A DNA stretch of 56,230 nucleotides, from IMG/VR virus record IMGVR_UViG_3300043464_001636, positions 1 through 56,230 of that record. One strand, given 5' to 3'. Origin of the DNA: a virus. A program made the translations under genes and the position numbers. This document shows, one piece after another, positions 1 through 6,367 of the stretch. The notes under the pieces are model-generated. The model was not told the DNA's origin and searched no databases. It saw only the letters and a program-made list of their open reading frames with translations. Within the stretch, counting starts at the first letter, position 1. Each line of letters starts with the position of its first letter.

Positions 1-127
1 GGCGCGGCCAGGCGGACGGCGCGGCCAGGCGGACGGCGCGGCCAGGCGGACGGCGCGGCCAGGCGGACGGCGCGGCCAGGCGGACGGCGCGGCCAGGCGG
101 ACGGCGCGGCCAGGCGGACGGCGCGGC
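1..127. repeat. Tandem 17-bp repeat array (left end)
   Basis: Seven perfect copies of the 17-bp unit GGCGCGGCCAGGCGGAC occupy 1-119, followed by 8 bases of an eighth copy. The array runs off the left edge, so its true length is unknown. It has no spacers and no convincing coding potential. The CGGCCAGG core also occurs in each unit of the right-end array, which has the same period. Confidence 0.95.
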
Positions 128-155
128 GCACCACCGCGGCGGCTGTCCATACATA

Positions 156-240
156 GACCCCGCTGTGGCAAAGACCCGCCCGTGATAAAGACCCGCCCGT
201 GATAAAGACCCGCCCGTGATAAAGACCCGCCCGTAGCAAA
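156..240. repeat. Second 17-bp direct-repeat array, iteron-like
   Basis: Five head-to-tail 17-bp units. Units 2-4 (173-223) are identical, GACCCGCCCGTGATAAA. The first (156-172, GACCCCGCTGTGGCAAA) and last (224-240, GACCCGCCCGTAGCAAA) have diverged. The array ends 12 bp before a sigma-54-like promoter and covers about -122 to -38 of its predicted start site, so it may bind an activator or repressor. Iteron-type origin function is an alternative, but no Rep protein was recognised. Confidence 0.9.
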
Positions 241-251
241 TTCTTGAGCTT

Positions 252-267
252 TGGCACGACTTGTGCA
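252..267 (+). promoter_or_regulatory. Sigma-54 (RpoN)-type promoter for the early operon
   Basis: TGGCACG at 252-258, four bases, then GTGCA at 263-267. The GG and GC dinucleotides have the 12-base offset required of -24/-12 elements, and only one base departs from the TGGCACG-N4-TTGCW consensus. Transcription would start near 278, upstream of the first ATG with a Shine-Dalgarno site (308). Activator dependence is expected for this promoter class but was not tested. Confidence 0.6.
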
Positions 268-307
268 GTAGATGAAATCCAGACTCGAAACCCTGGAGAT
301 CAAACCA

Positions 308-691
308 ATGACCAAACGAACCATCGAGATCGACGACGTACTCCCCGGCTGTGTTGAGAACGCCATCGAGGAAACCGAGCGCCTGCTGCGCGGGTATCTC
401 GCGGACAACCCCGACATCGACGAGCCGCCGTGCCTGTCGAACGACCTCGATTACGACGGCAGGTTCCACGAAATCATCGACGGGTGCGTGCCTATTTGGA
501 CTAGCCAAATCGAGGCGGCGTGGTTTCTTCACGGCCGCGCGCTGGAAATGGCCTATGAGAACGCCGGCGTGGGCGATAACCCGCGAGAGAACGGCGGCAT
601 GGCGGCGATCTATTACTACATCTACGAGAAAGCCGCCGAGTGGTATCAGCGGAACGTCGATCGGATTTTTGACCAAGTGCGCAATTCATAA
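308..691 (+). CDS. Hypothetical acidic early protein
   Basis: 127 residues, first gene of the rightward operon; not recognised. It is acidic, with a C-terminal helical, tyrosine-rich segment (GMAAIYYYIYEKAAEWYQRN). The ATG at 308 is preferred over an in-frame ATG at 272 because GGAG lies nine bases upstream of it and because the predicted sigma-54 start site near 278 would exclude 272. No signal peptide or membrane segment. Confidence 0.75.
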   Translation: MTKRTIEIDDVLPGCVENAIEETERLLRGYLADNPDIDEPPCLSNDLDYDGRFHEIIDGCVPIWTSQIEAAWFLHGRALEMAYENAGVGDNPRENGGMAAIYYYIYEKAAEWYQRNVDRIFDQVRNS

Positions 692-724
692 CCCCGTCCG
701 AGCAAACACAAGGAGACCAGTCCG

Positions 725-1120
725 ATGAAAACTTTTCGCGTAGTGCGGTGCTGGCCAGTGGATTACTCCTCGACTGTTGAGGTGGAGGCCGAGACTGTTG
801 AGGAAGCCTGCAGGCTGGCCCTTGAGGACGATGACTATTCCGACGCCGAGTCGTGCGACGGCAGCGACGGCCCGACAGAAATCGACGCCGTGTACGAAGT
901 GGACGAGGACGGTTTCGAGACGAGGTGCGAACTAGAGCCGGAGCCAGCCGGGCCGGACCTGCTGTCGGAACTGAAAACCGTCGTTGACTATCTGGAGCAG
1001 TTGACTGTCTACGAGCGAATCAACTTTGGCGATGACAGCGAACTGATAGCCATAAATGACCGGATCTTGATAAACGCTGCCGCGGCCATTCGGCACGCGA
1101 CTTGCACTGATAACAAGTAG
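725..1120 (+). CDS. Hypothetical acidic early protein
   Basis: 131 residues, very acidic in the middle (Asp/Glu-rich, about residues 34-80). The N-terminal strand-strand-helix pattern (MKTFRVVRCWPV, then VEVEAETVEEACRLAL) resembles the 68-residue protein at 21870, suggesting a shared small alpha/beta fold. Strong AGGAGA site inside a 17-base leader that is repeated exactly before the next gene. Function unknown. Confidence 0.8.
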   Translation: MKTFRVVRCWPVDYSSTVEVEAETVEEACRLALEDDDYSDAESCDGSDGPTEIDAVYEVDEDGFETRCELEPEPAGPDLLSELKTVVDYLEQLTVYERINFGDDSELIAINDRILINAAAAIRHATCTDNK

Positions 1121-1154
1121 ACCCGAACGACGCAAACACAAGGAGACCCGAACG

Positions 1155-1451
1155 ATGAAAACACGAGTAGACGCAAGCGGTACGAGTTTTTTCGACACGA
1201 CGATCGACGCAACCATTGAACAGATGGTCGCGGCCATCGGGCCGGCGGATTGCAGCGACAACGGCGGCGGCGGAAAAACAAACTTCGATTGGGCGCGACA
1301 GACTCCGAGCGGCACGGTGTTCACTGTGTACGACTGGAAATACTACCGCCGGCTGCGATCCAAAGAGATCGTGAACTGGCATATCGGCGGGTTCGATAAG
1401 GAATCGACCGAGCAAGCCAGGCGTGAATTGGAACGGCTGTTGCAGAAGTAA
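1155..1451 (+). CDS. Hypothetical early protein
   Basis: 98 residues, not recognised. It reads as mixed alpha/beta with a glycine-rich turn (DNGGGGKTNFDW) and a charged C-terminal helix ending ARRELERLLQK. Its leader (GCAAACACAAGGAGACC at 1132-1148) and first codons (ATGAAAAC) copy those of the preceding gene although the proteins differ, which points to duplication of the translation start region only. Confidence 0.75.
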   Translation: MKTRVDASGTSFFDTTIDATIEQMVAAIGPADCSDNGGGGKTNFDWARQTPSGTVFTVYDWKYYRRLRSKEIVNWHIGGFDKESTEQARRELERLLQK

Positions 1452-1475
1452 ACAAACCAGAAGGAGAACACAGCG

Positions 1476-1718
1476 ATGACCTACGAAGAATGGCTAACGA
1501 CCGAAAAGAGACACGCAAATTTCGCGGTTGCCGAAAACGCACTCGGCTACAAGCCGGAAGGTTGCGTCGAGGTAATCGAGTATTCGCCCGGCGTGATTCT
1601 GCGGCTTCAGGATGGATCGTACTTCACGCACGTTGGCCGCGACGATTACGAGGGGACTCTCGATGAAGTGCGCGTCGCGCTTTGGCGAGAGTACGCAAGC
1701 CCGGATTCGGGGTATTGA
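1476..1718 (+). CDS. Hypothetical early protein
   Basis: 80 residues, not recognised. Contains alternating strands around EVIEYSPGVILRLQDGSYFTHVG. It is preceded by AGAAGGAGAACACAGCG, a good ribosome-binding site in a leader partly resembling those of the two genes before it. Ends two bases before the next start, so the pair is probably translationally coupled. Confidence 0.75.
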   Translation: MTYEEWLTTEKRHANFAVAENALGYKPEGCVEVIEYSPGVILRLQDGSYFTHVGRDDYEGTLDEVRVALWREYASPDSGY

Positions 1719-1720
1719 CC

Positions 1721-1912
1721 ATGACAATCATCCCGGCCTGGATACGCAAGCGAGACGAAACCGGAGTGTGGGCGATTCTCGGCAGTGAGCCGCCAATCGA
1801 CGCGCAGGAAGTGTTTGTTCCAGAGTCGCGTATCGAGTCAGTGGTGATGCACGACCAAGAGGTAAACGGCAGGAAGTTCGGAATACTCGTACTCAAGGAG
1901 ACCCCTACATGA
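1721..1912 (+). CDS. Hypothetical small early protein
   Basis: 63 residues. The ATG at 1721 is chosen over an upstream TTG at 1682 because it lies just after the previous stop and the extension would overlap that gene. Predominantly beta, with short strands around GVWAILGSEPPI and KFGILVLKE. It overlaps the next gene by ATGA. Not recognised. Confidence 0.65.
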   Translation: MTIIPAWIRKRDETGVWAILGSEPPIDAQEVFVPESRIESVVMHDQEVNGRKFGILVLKETPT

Positions 1913-2178
1913 CAACGAGCGGATTCACGCAGGACGTTATCGCGCTGTTTCAGCACGCACCGATCGGGCGAACTCTCGCTCGCCACGCAATCGGCCTTCT
2001 GCAACAAGAGGGCAGCGACCCGGCAGAAACCATGAGGCAAGGAATTGTCGAGGCGCTATCGACAGAAATGCAGGCGGCAAACCCCCTGGTCGCGCAGATC
2101 GTGGCACGCGCTTTGCTCGAACACGTTGATTGGGAGCAGGTTGTCGTGGCTGTGGCGACTGATGAGAAACTCAACTGA
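1909..2178 (+). CDS. Hypothetical helical early protein
   Basis: 89 residues, almost wholly alpha-helical by eye, with alternating Ala/Leu/Val helices and no Cys. The start is an ATGA overlap with the preceding gene, and AAGGAGACC lies seven bases upstream. No membrane segment or known motif. Confidence 0.7.
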   Translation: MTTSGFTQDVIALFQHAPIGRTLARHAIGLLQQEGSDPAETMRQGIVEALSTEMQAANPLVAQIVARALLEHVDWEQVVVAVATDEKLN

Positions 2179-2188
2179 GGGGCAAACC

Positions 2189-2392
2189 ATGCGAGAGTCT
2201 GACTATCCAGAAGGTGTATATGACAAGTTCACCATCGAGGTCGCCCTAGATGGTGAGACAGGGAATTACATGATCTGGTGCGGCGAGTGGAAGTGCGAAC
2301 TTGCTGGCGGCAAGTGGCCAGGCGCTACGGTGGCAAAGCTCGTTGACGAGATCGCGGCGCACAACAAGTGCGAACTAGAGGAGTCACGGTAA
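2189..2392 (+). CDS. Hypothetical small early protein
   Basis: 67 residues beginning at the ATG after GAGGGGCAAACC. It has a compact beta then alpha pattern: EVALDGETGNYMIWCGEW, then a helix VAKLVDEIAAHNKCELEE. The stop overlaps the next ATG as TAATG. Function unknown. Confidence 0.65.
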   Translation: MRESDYPEGVYDKFTIEVALDGETGNYMIWCGEWKCELAGGKWPGATVAKLVDEIAAHNKCELEESR

Positions 2393-2856
2393 TGCAAACT
2401 TTTTTGCCTTGCCCCTCGTTTCTCGACTCGGCCCGCTGCCTCGACTACCGCAGGCTCGGCAAGCAGCGCGTCGAGTGCAAGCAGATCCTTCAGGCGCTCG
2501 GCGTTCCGGTCGGCGGCCCCCTTCGTGACAAGCCAAGCAGTTGGCGCAATCATCCCGCCACCCGTATGTGGCAAGGACACGAATACTCGCTGTGTCTTTA
2601 CGCCATCGCCATCTGCCGGGAGTGGCGCGACCGCGGCTACAAAGACACGCTGCTGCCGCAATTCATGTACGCGGCATCGTGTTGCATGGTGGACGGCGAC
2701 ACTTCGCCGCCGGAGTGGCTGGGGTGTGGCGAGTTCCATTCGTCGCACAGAAGCAACCTCCTGCGCAAACTTCCTTCGCACTACTCGGCGTTCGGGTGGA
2801 GCGAGCCAGACAACCTTGAATATGTCTGGCCGATTGGCACGGCAGTTGCTCTTTAG
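2392..2856 (+). CDS. Pyrimidine-dimer DNA glycosylase-like protein (Pyr_excise / MSMEG_6728-like)
   Basis: 154 residues. The opening MQTFLPCPSFLDSARCLDYR, then RLGKQRVECKQILQAL, NHPATRMWQGHEYSLCLYAI and a late HSSHRSNLLRKLP...YVWP region match the layout I recall for bacterial MSMEG_6728-type proteins, related to T4 endonuclease V (DenV). That family cleaves UV photoproducts or acts as a small glycosylase. The ATG at 2392 has GAGGAG seven bases upstream. Catalytic activity is inferred from resemblance only. Confidence 0.75.
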   Translation: MQTFLPCPSFLDSARCLDYRRLGKQRVECKQILQALGVPVGGPLRDKPSSWRNHPATRMWQGHEYSLCLYAIAICREWRDRGYKDTLLPQFMYAASCCMVDGDTSPPEWLGCGEFHSSHRSNLLRKLPSHYSAFGWSEPDNLEYVWPIGTAVAL

Positions 2857-2877
2857 TAATTCCGAAAGGAGATCGTG

Positions 2878-3072
2878 ATGAGAAAGCAAACCCCAGTGTT
2901 TCTGACGAAGCGGGAAGCCAACTCGGTGATGGCGGCCCTCGACCAGTTGTTCAGTGTGTACCCAGGCGGGCCGGATTGCCCGAAGTGTGCAAAGGCGCTG
3001 TGGAGCGCGATCGAAAAGATCGACACGGCGTTCGGCATGAAGATCCTTCAAGAGGAGACTAGTGATGAGTGA
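2878..3072 (+). CDS. Hypothetical small protein with CPKC motif
   Basis: 64 residues. A CxxC pair (PDCPKCAKALW) sits in an otherwise helical chain, so metal binding is possible but a second Cys pair is missing. The ATG at 2878 is preferred over GTG at 2875 because AAAGGAGATC is correctly spaced for it. Overlaps the next gene by eight bases. Confidence 0.65.
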   Translation: MRKQTPVFLTKREANSVMAALDQLFSVYPGGPDCPKCAKALWSAIEKIDTAFGMKILQEETSDE

Positions 3073-3532
3073 CTTTCTTTCTACATATCGTGACTACGCA
3101 GCAGCCCAACGCAGGGAGGCGGAAGCCGCCCGCGCCACACTGATGCGAGTGCTAAAGGCGGAAGGCGTGACTCGGGTTGAGGTTGAGTTCGACGGCAGCG
3201 GAGACAGCGGAAGCATCGAGGCGCCGGTTTTTTTCAAGCGTCGCGGCAAGGGTTACGCGACGGGGACGGAATTTGCTGGGAAGGAAGTCCCGGGCAGTGA
3301 GTTCGAGGCGAGCGATTGGTCGGGTGGCAAGTGCAAGAAAGTGACTCGCCAAAAAACGATCGGAGAACTCATCGAAGACGTTTGTTACGGCATCCTTGGA
3401 TCAGAACACGGCGGCTGGGAGATCAACGAGGGTAGTTTTGGGACGTTCATTTTCAGAGTTGACGATGACAAGGTTCTCGTGACCTTCAATCAGCGTATCG
3501 AGAGTGTCGAATCCTACGACGAGGAGTATTGA
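3065..3532 (+). CDS. DUF6878-like protein
   Basis: 155 residues. Two segments look like the DUF6878 family: GVTRVEVEFDGSGDSGSIEA near residues 36-55, and GGWEINEGSFGTFIFRVDDD with following strand VLVTFNQRIESVES near the C-terminus. Such proteins occur widely on mobile elements and no biochemical role is known to me. The ATG at 3065 is used rather than the adjacent GTG. Immediately followed by a DUF6915-like gene, a pairing that suggests shared mobile-element origin. Confidence 0.7.
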   Translation: MSDFLSTYRDYAAAQRREAEAARATLMRVLKAEGVTRVEVEFDGSGDSGSIEAPVFFKRRGKGYATGTEFAGKEVPGSEFEASDWSGGKCKKVTRQKTIGELIEDVCYGILGSEHGGWEINEGSFGTFIFRVDDDKVLVTFNQRIESVESYDEEY

Positions 3533-3534
3533 AA

Positions 3535-3900
3535 ATGGCCAATCCATACCATCACGCGGTTAGTTCACAGCGGAAGTGGGGCGGAAGCATCGAAGACTAT
3601 CAACCAATCCACGACTGGTTCGATGAATCCAAGATGATGATGGCTGACTTCCGCCACCGGGCGCTGCGGCATCACGCGGAGGGGATCTTTATGGCCGAGC
3701 GCATTTTCGGCCACACGATCACAAATTCTGACGGCCGGGTTGTGCCTGTGCGTTTCATCGGAGAGCAGCACGTTCGGGAGGACTTGGGGTTCATTCCGTC
3801 GATGCAGGATTGGTTGCGGCATATCCGGCCGCAGAAATGGATGGGCGAGCCGCCCGTCAAGTTGGAGGAGATTCTTGAACCATCAGTAGTGGAGGTATGA
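3535..3900 (+). CDS. DUF6915-like protein
   Basis: 121 residues. The motifs ANPYHHAVSSQRKWGG, DYQPIHDWFDESK, RHRALRHHAEGIF, NSDGRVVPVRFIGEQHVRED and GFIPSMQDWL read as a full-length, highly conserved DUF6915 protein. The many conserved His, Asp and Arg residues suggest an enzyme or metal-binding protein, but I know of no demonstrated function. GAGGAG lies nine bases before the ATG; the in-frame TTG at 3529 is less likely. Confidence 0.8.
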   Translation: MANPYHHAVSSQRKWGGSIEDYQPIHDWFDESKMMMADFRHRALRHHAEGIFMAERIFGHTITNSDGRVVPVRFIGEQHVREDLGFIPSMQDWLRHIRPQKWMGEPPVKLEEILEPSVVEV

Positions 3901-3902
3901 CC

Positions 3903-4040
3903 ATGCCGATCGAATTAGACCTCAAGCGAGAAGAAGTAGACGAGGCGATGGCAGAGCTGGAGCGGCTTTTGATCCAGGCCGAAGAAGCATACGAATTCAT
4001 GGTGTGGGAACATGAAAGCGAAAACCGAGATTCTGACTGA
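3903..4040 (+). CDS. Very small acidic helical protein
   Basis: 45 residues (MPIELDLKREEVDEAMAEL, then a single Glu-rich helix). Supported by a textbook GGAGGT six bases before the ATG and by tight packing between neighbours, although it overlaps the next start by 29 bases. Probably a small regulatory or coiled-coil peptide; unknown. Confidence 0.55.
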   Translation: MPIELDLKREEVDEAMAELERLLIQAEEAYEFMVWEHESENRDSD

Positions 4041-4329
4041 ATACCGCGTGTCGCCGCGCGTCGTTCTTCGCACTGGCGACAAGTTCCGCGTCACGGGCGG
4101 GCCATACGTCCGTGACGCGGAGGGTGAGAAGATTGCTATGGCATACCGTGGGGTCTGCACGTTCGTTCGCGCCGAAAAGACCGGAGCGCGAGTGCATATC
4201 TACGCAACCAATAAAACTGGAACAGTCCTGCTGCACGTTGCCGGCCGTCGCAGGAACGAGTATGTGCCGGATCTGGTTTGCCGTCCCTACAAAATCAAGG
4301 GGCGGGTCAGGAAGGGGGTTCGTAAGTGA
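4012..4329 (+). CDS. Hypothetical basic beta-rich protein
   Basis: 105 residues, strongly basic. The strand pattern GDKFRVTGGPYV...YRGVCTFVRAEKTGARVHIYAT resembles small beta-barrel (SH3- or KOW-like) nucleic-acid-binding folds, but no family was recognised. GGGAAC precedes the ATG. Joined to the next gene by a GTGA overlap. Confidence 0.65.
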   Translation: MKAKTEILTEYRVSPRVVLRTGDKFRVTGGPYVRDAEGEKIAMAYRGVCTFVRAEKTGARVHIYATNKTGTVLLHVAGRRRNEYVPDLVCRPYKIKGRVRKGVRK

Positions 4330-4580
4330 AGAAGAACGCAGAGAACCAAAAGCCGTTCACGACGTTCGTTCGTGAATACATGGCCGGCTTCGTGGCCGGC
4401 GAAGATGCGGACGCTATCGCCAAGCGGCTGGAGACAACTCCGGCGGCGTTGCTGGTGTACGCGTCCGATCTGCGGAAGCGTGGCGTCGCGCTGCCGCGGC
4501 TCAACGAGCGGTTCGACGCAGGGCATCTCAACAGCATGATCCGAAACGCGAAAAGAAAGGCGAAGTCATGGGCGCAGTGA
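4326..4580 (+). CDS. Small helix-turn-helix-like protein
   Basis: 84 residues with a GTG start inside GTGA and AGGAAGG upstream. Residues 24-52 (GEDADAIAKRLETTPAALLV, then ASDLRKRGV) read like a helix-turn-helix that counts on a threonine/alanine-rich turn, so DNA binding is likely. C-terminus is basic. Confidence 0.55.
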   Translation: MKKNAENQKPFTTFVREYMAGFVAGEDADAIAKRLETTPAALLVYASDLRKRGVALPRLNERFDAGHLNSMIRNAKRKAKSWAQ

Positions 4581-4843
4581 AAGAAGCGATGATGGAGTGT
4601 CACGAAGCCGGATTGGTCTGGGTGAACGAGGATTTCGGTATCCCGTTCATGGAAAACCAAGCGGCACGCGACTTGCTTGCAGGTATGCCACTCAGGCACA
4701 CTATCACGAATCGCTGGGGCGAGCCGTGCGAACTGCCGGTAATCCCTGTGGCTGTGGCTGTGCGTCTGGAGAGATTGTTTCCCGAAGAACTAAACGACAC
4801 GATCGGATGGCAACTCGACATGATTGCGGAGACCCTAACATGA
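4568..4843 (+). CDS. Hypothetical early protein
   Basis: 91 residues, not recognised; acidic N-terminus and a hydrophobic stretch (ELPVIPVAVAVRLERLF) that is too short and too interrupted by charge to be a transmembrane helix. Overlaps both neighbours (13 bases upstream, ATGA downstream). Confidence 0.6.
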   Translation: MGAVKEAMMECHEAGLVWVNEDFGIPFMENQAARDLLAGMPLRHTITNRWGEPCELPVIPVAVAVRLERLFPEELNDTIGWQLDMIAETLT

Positions 4844-5004
4844 CAAACAGAATCCAGAAATACGACGCCCTCGAATGGCTGGCGTTTCTCGTTGAGCACG
4901 GGCTCATCGAGTACGGCGAGCCAGTGGTGGCAACTCACGAAGCGATGATGAACAGTCCAGAGATCTGCAGCCTGGAAGGAGGCGACGATGAATCGGAAGG
5001 ATAA
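4840..5004 (+). CDS. Small early protein, paralogue of the gene at 5376
   Basis: 54 residues. The central pattern YDALEWLAFLVEHGLIEYGEPV is shared, position by position, with YDVRAWLELLVEIKVIREDSV in the last gene of this operon, so the two are probably diverged copies. Start is an ATGA overlap. Function unknown. Confidence 0.55.
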   Translation: MTNRIQKYDALEWLAFLVEHGLIEYGEPVVATHEAMMNSPEICSLEGGDDESEG

Positions 5005-5434
5005 TCTTGTCGATGCCGACTATGTTGCAGACCTCCACGGCGTAAGCCGAAGGACTGTGCTGCGAGCGGCCATGAAGCAAAACGCGGCCACGAAACTTGG
5101 GAACAAGTATTTCGTTCAGCCTGACGTTCTTGGCAAAGACCCGTCCGTGGCAAAAGCGGCGCAGCCGCTGGTCGGTGCCATCACACTGCAGGAGGCGGCT
5201 CGCCGGCTGGGGTGCTCGCGGTCTACAGTCCTTCGCGTCTGCGAGCGGACGAAGTTGGGCATCAAGGTTGGTAGCCGAAGGTATGTCCTCGAACGCAAAC
5301 TCGAAGACATCAAGTTCAACATCCTCAAGCCAGGTTTGCCGCTACGATTCCACGACCCCGCGGAGATGAAGGCCCATGCGTCACGAATGGCTCGAAGACT
5401 GTGGCGAGTGCGGAAATCGGCTAAAGCGGTATGA
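4988..5434 (+). CDS. Double helix-turn-helix DNA-binding regulator
   Basis: 148 residues with two MerR/excisionase-like helix-turn-helix units: residues 7-40 (VDADYVADLHGVSRRTVLRA) and 59-92 (ITLQEAARRLGCSRSTVLRV), each followed by a short beta wing ending in a tyrosine- or phenylalanine-containing strand. The C-terminus is basic. GGAAGGAGG gives a very strong start. It may control the early operon or act with the integrase. Its coding sequence contains, at 5138-5154, a near-copy of the 17-bp unit of the array at 156-240. Confidence 0.75.
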   Translation: MNRKDNLVDADYVADLHGVSRRTVLRAAMKQNAATKLGNKYFVQPDVLGKDPSVAKAAQPLVGAITLQEAARRLGCSRSTVLRVCERTKLGIKVGSRRYVLERKLEDIKFNILKPGLPLRFHDPAEMKAHASRMARRLWRVRKSAKAV

Positions 5435-5564
5435 CGTTCGCGCTTGGCTGGAACTGCTCGTCGAGATAAAAGTCATCCGAGAAGATAGCGTCGGCGAGGT
5501 CGCCCACTCGATCCGCCGGCGCTTCCTCGATGGCTACTATCCTTGGCAGCCCAAAGAAGAGTGA
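5376..5564 (+). CDS. Small early protein, paralogue of the gene at 4840
   Basis: 62 residues; starts inside the preceding gene (59-base overlap) with AAGG upstream. Shares the YDxxxWLxxLVE core with the gene at 4840. Last rightward gene; its final 28 bases overlap the end of the convergent HNH gene. Function unknown. Confidence 0.5.
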   Translation: MRHEWLEDCGECGNRLKRYDVRAWLELLVEIKVIREDSVGEVAHSIRRRFLDGYYPWQPKEE

Positions 5565-5815
5565 CGCTTTGAGTGGCAGGATCGGCAGAGCACGCGCAGG
5601 TTGTTCATCGCGTCAGTTCCGTGAGGCTTCTCGATGATATGGTCAACGTGCGCCTCGCGGCCTGACACGATCGCCTTGCACATTCTGCACTGCGATCCAT
5701 CGCGGGCAATGACAGCCAGGCGTGTGCGACGCCACGCGGCAGAGCAGTAGCCGCGCTGCGCTGCGTTCGGCCTAGTCTTTACCGCCGGCGTGTAGGGCTT
5801 CAGCCTCTTTGGCAC
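5537..5815 (-). CDS. HNH endonuclease
   Basis: 92 residues. Contains a complete Zn-bound HNH signature: C43xxC46, the catalytic HVDHI (H56, D58, H59), NNL at 71-73 and C77xxC80. Start is GTG at 5815, overlapping the upstream gene. Small stand-alone HNH proteins of phages usually nick or cut DNA and often assist terminase, but here the gene lies far from terminase at the end of the leftward operon, so a role in recombination, host DNA cutting or homing is equally possible. Confidence 0.85.
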   Translation of the reverse strand: MPKRLKPYTPAVKTRPNAAQRGYCSAAWRRTRLAVIARDGSQCRMCKAIVSGREAHVDHIIEKPHGTDAMNNLRVLCRSCHSKRHSSLGCQG

Positions 5816-6113
5816 GAATGTTCCATCCCGTCATGAGAACTCGATGCGAGTCACGTTCCATCCACCAGTCGATCACGATGCGAACCAGGGCGTTGATGAA
5901 CGCAGACAGCAGGATTACGGCGATCACGCTGCCGTACTTCTTGCGGGCTCGGATGCGGAGTCTGGCGGAGAGTACGTCGAAAATCTTGTCGGCATCGCAC
6001 CCGGCGGGCCATTCGAGCACCGCGGCCTCGGTGAGCTGGTCGCGGAGCTGCGGGTGCATGGCAAGCCGAATTCCGCCTACTTTGCGGACTCGTTCTTTCA
6101 GTGGTTGGTACAT
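5772..6113 (-). CDS. Membrane protein, possible holin or lysis accessory
   Basis: 113 residues from the ATG at 6113, which overlaps the stop of the upstream gene. A hydrophobic segment near residues 67-85 (SVIAVILLSAFINALVRIVI) could span the membrane once, with a basic, Arg-rich stretch before it. A longer 183-residue reading of the same frame is rejected because its extra N-terminus lies over another gene. Lysis role is inferred from the neighbourhood only. Confidence 0.6.
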   Translation of the reverse strand: MYQPLKERVRKVGGIRLAMHPQLRDQLTEAAVLEWPAGCDADKIFDVLSARLRIRARKKYGSVIAVILLSAFINALVRIVIDWWMERDSHRVLMTGWNIRAKEAEALHAGGKD

Positions 6114-6367
6114 TACTTCAGCACCGACTTCGCCTTGCAAGCGCATGTCTCTGGGCAGCGGCAGTTCACGATCGAAATGCCGTCGCCGCTCTTCTCTTTG
6201 CCGGTGCCGTTGCACTTGCAGCCCTCGGCGCAGCCTTTGCTTGGCTGCGGGGGTTCGTGGCAAATCAAGGAGTAATGCCCGGTGACGGAGAGCCACGGCT
6301 GCAGATTCGGCGTCGTATCGCAACCGTGGAAAGCAAGCACCGTGGAAAGCAGCACAGTCTTATACAT
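6113..6367 (-). CDS. Small Cys-rich exported protein
   Basis: 84 residues. A short hydrophobic N-terminus (MYKTVLLSTVLAFHGCDTT) resembles a signal or lipoprotein leader, although the FHGC box is a poor lipobox. The rest carries many Cys, including CAEGCKCNG and NCRCPETCACK, suggesting metal binding or disulfides outside the cytoplasm. GAAGGA precedes the ATG at unusually short distance; overlaps the protease gene by eight bases. Unknown family. Confidence 0.6.
   Translation of the reverse strand: MYKTVLLSTVLAFHGCDTTPNLQPWLSVTGHYSLICHEPPQPSKGCAEGCKCNGTGKEKSGDGISIVNCRCPETCACKAKSVLK

Noticed and set aside
1-240. CRISPR array
   Set aside because: Units are directly adjacent without spacers, short (17 bp), and no cas genes are present.
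156-240. Iteron origin of a phage-plasmid
   Set aside because: Repeats look iteron-like, but no Rep initiator or partition genes were found, and an integrase is present.
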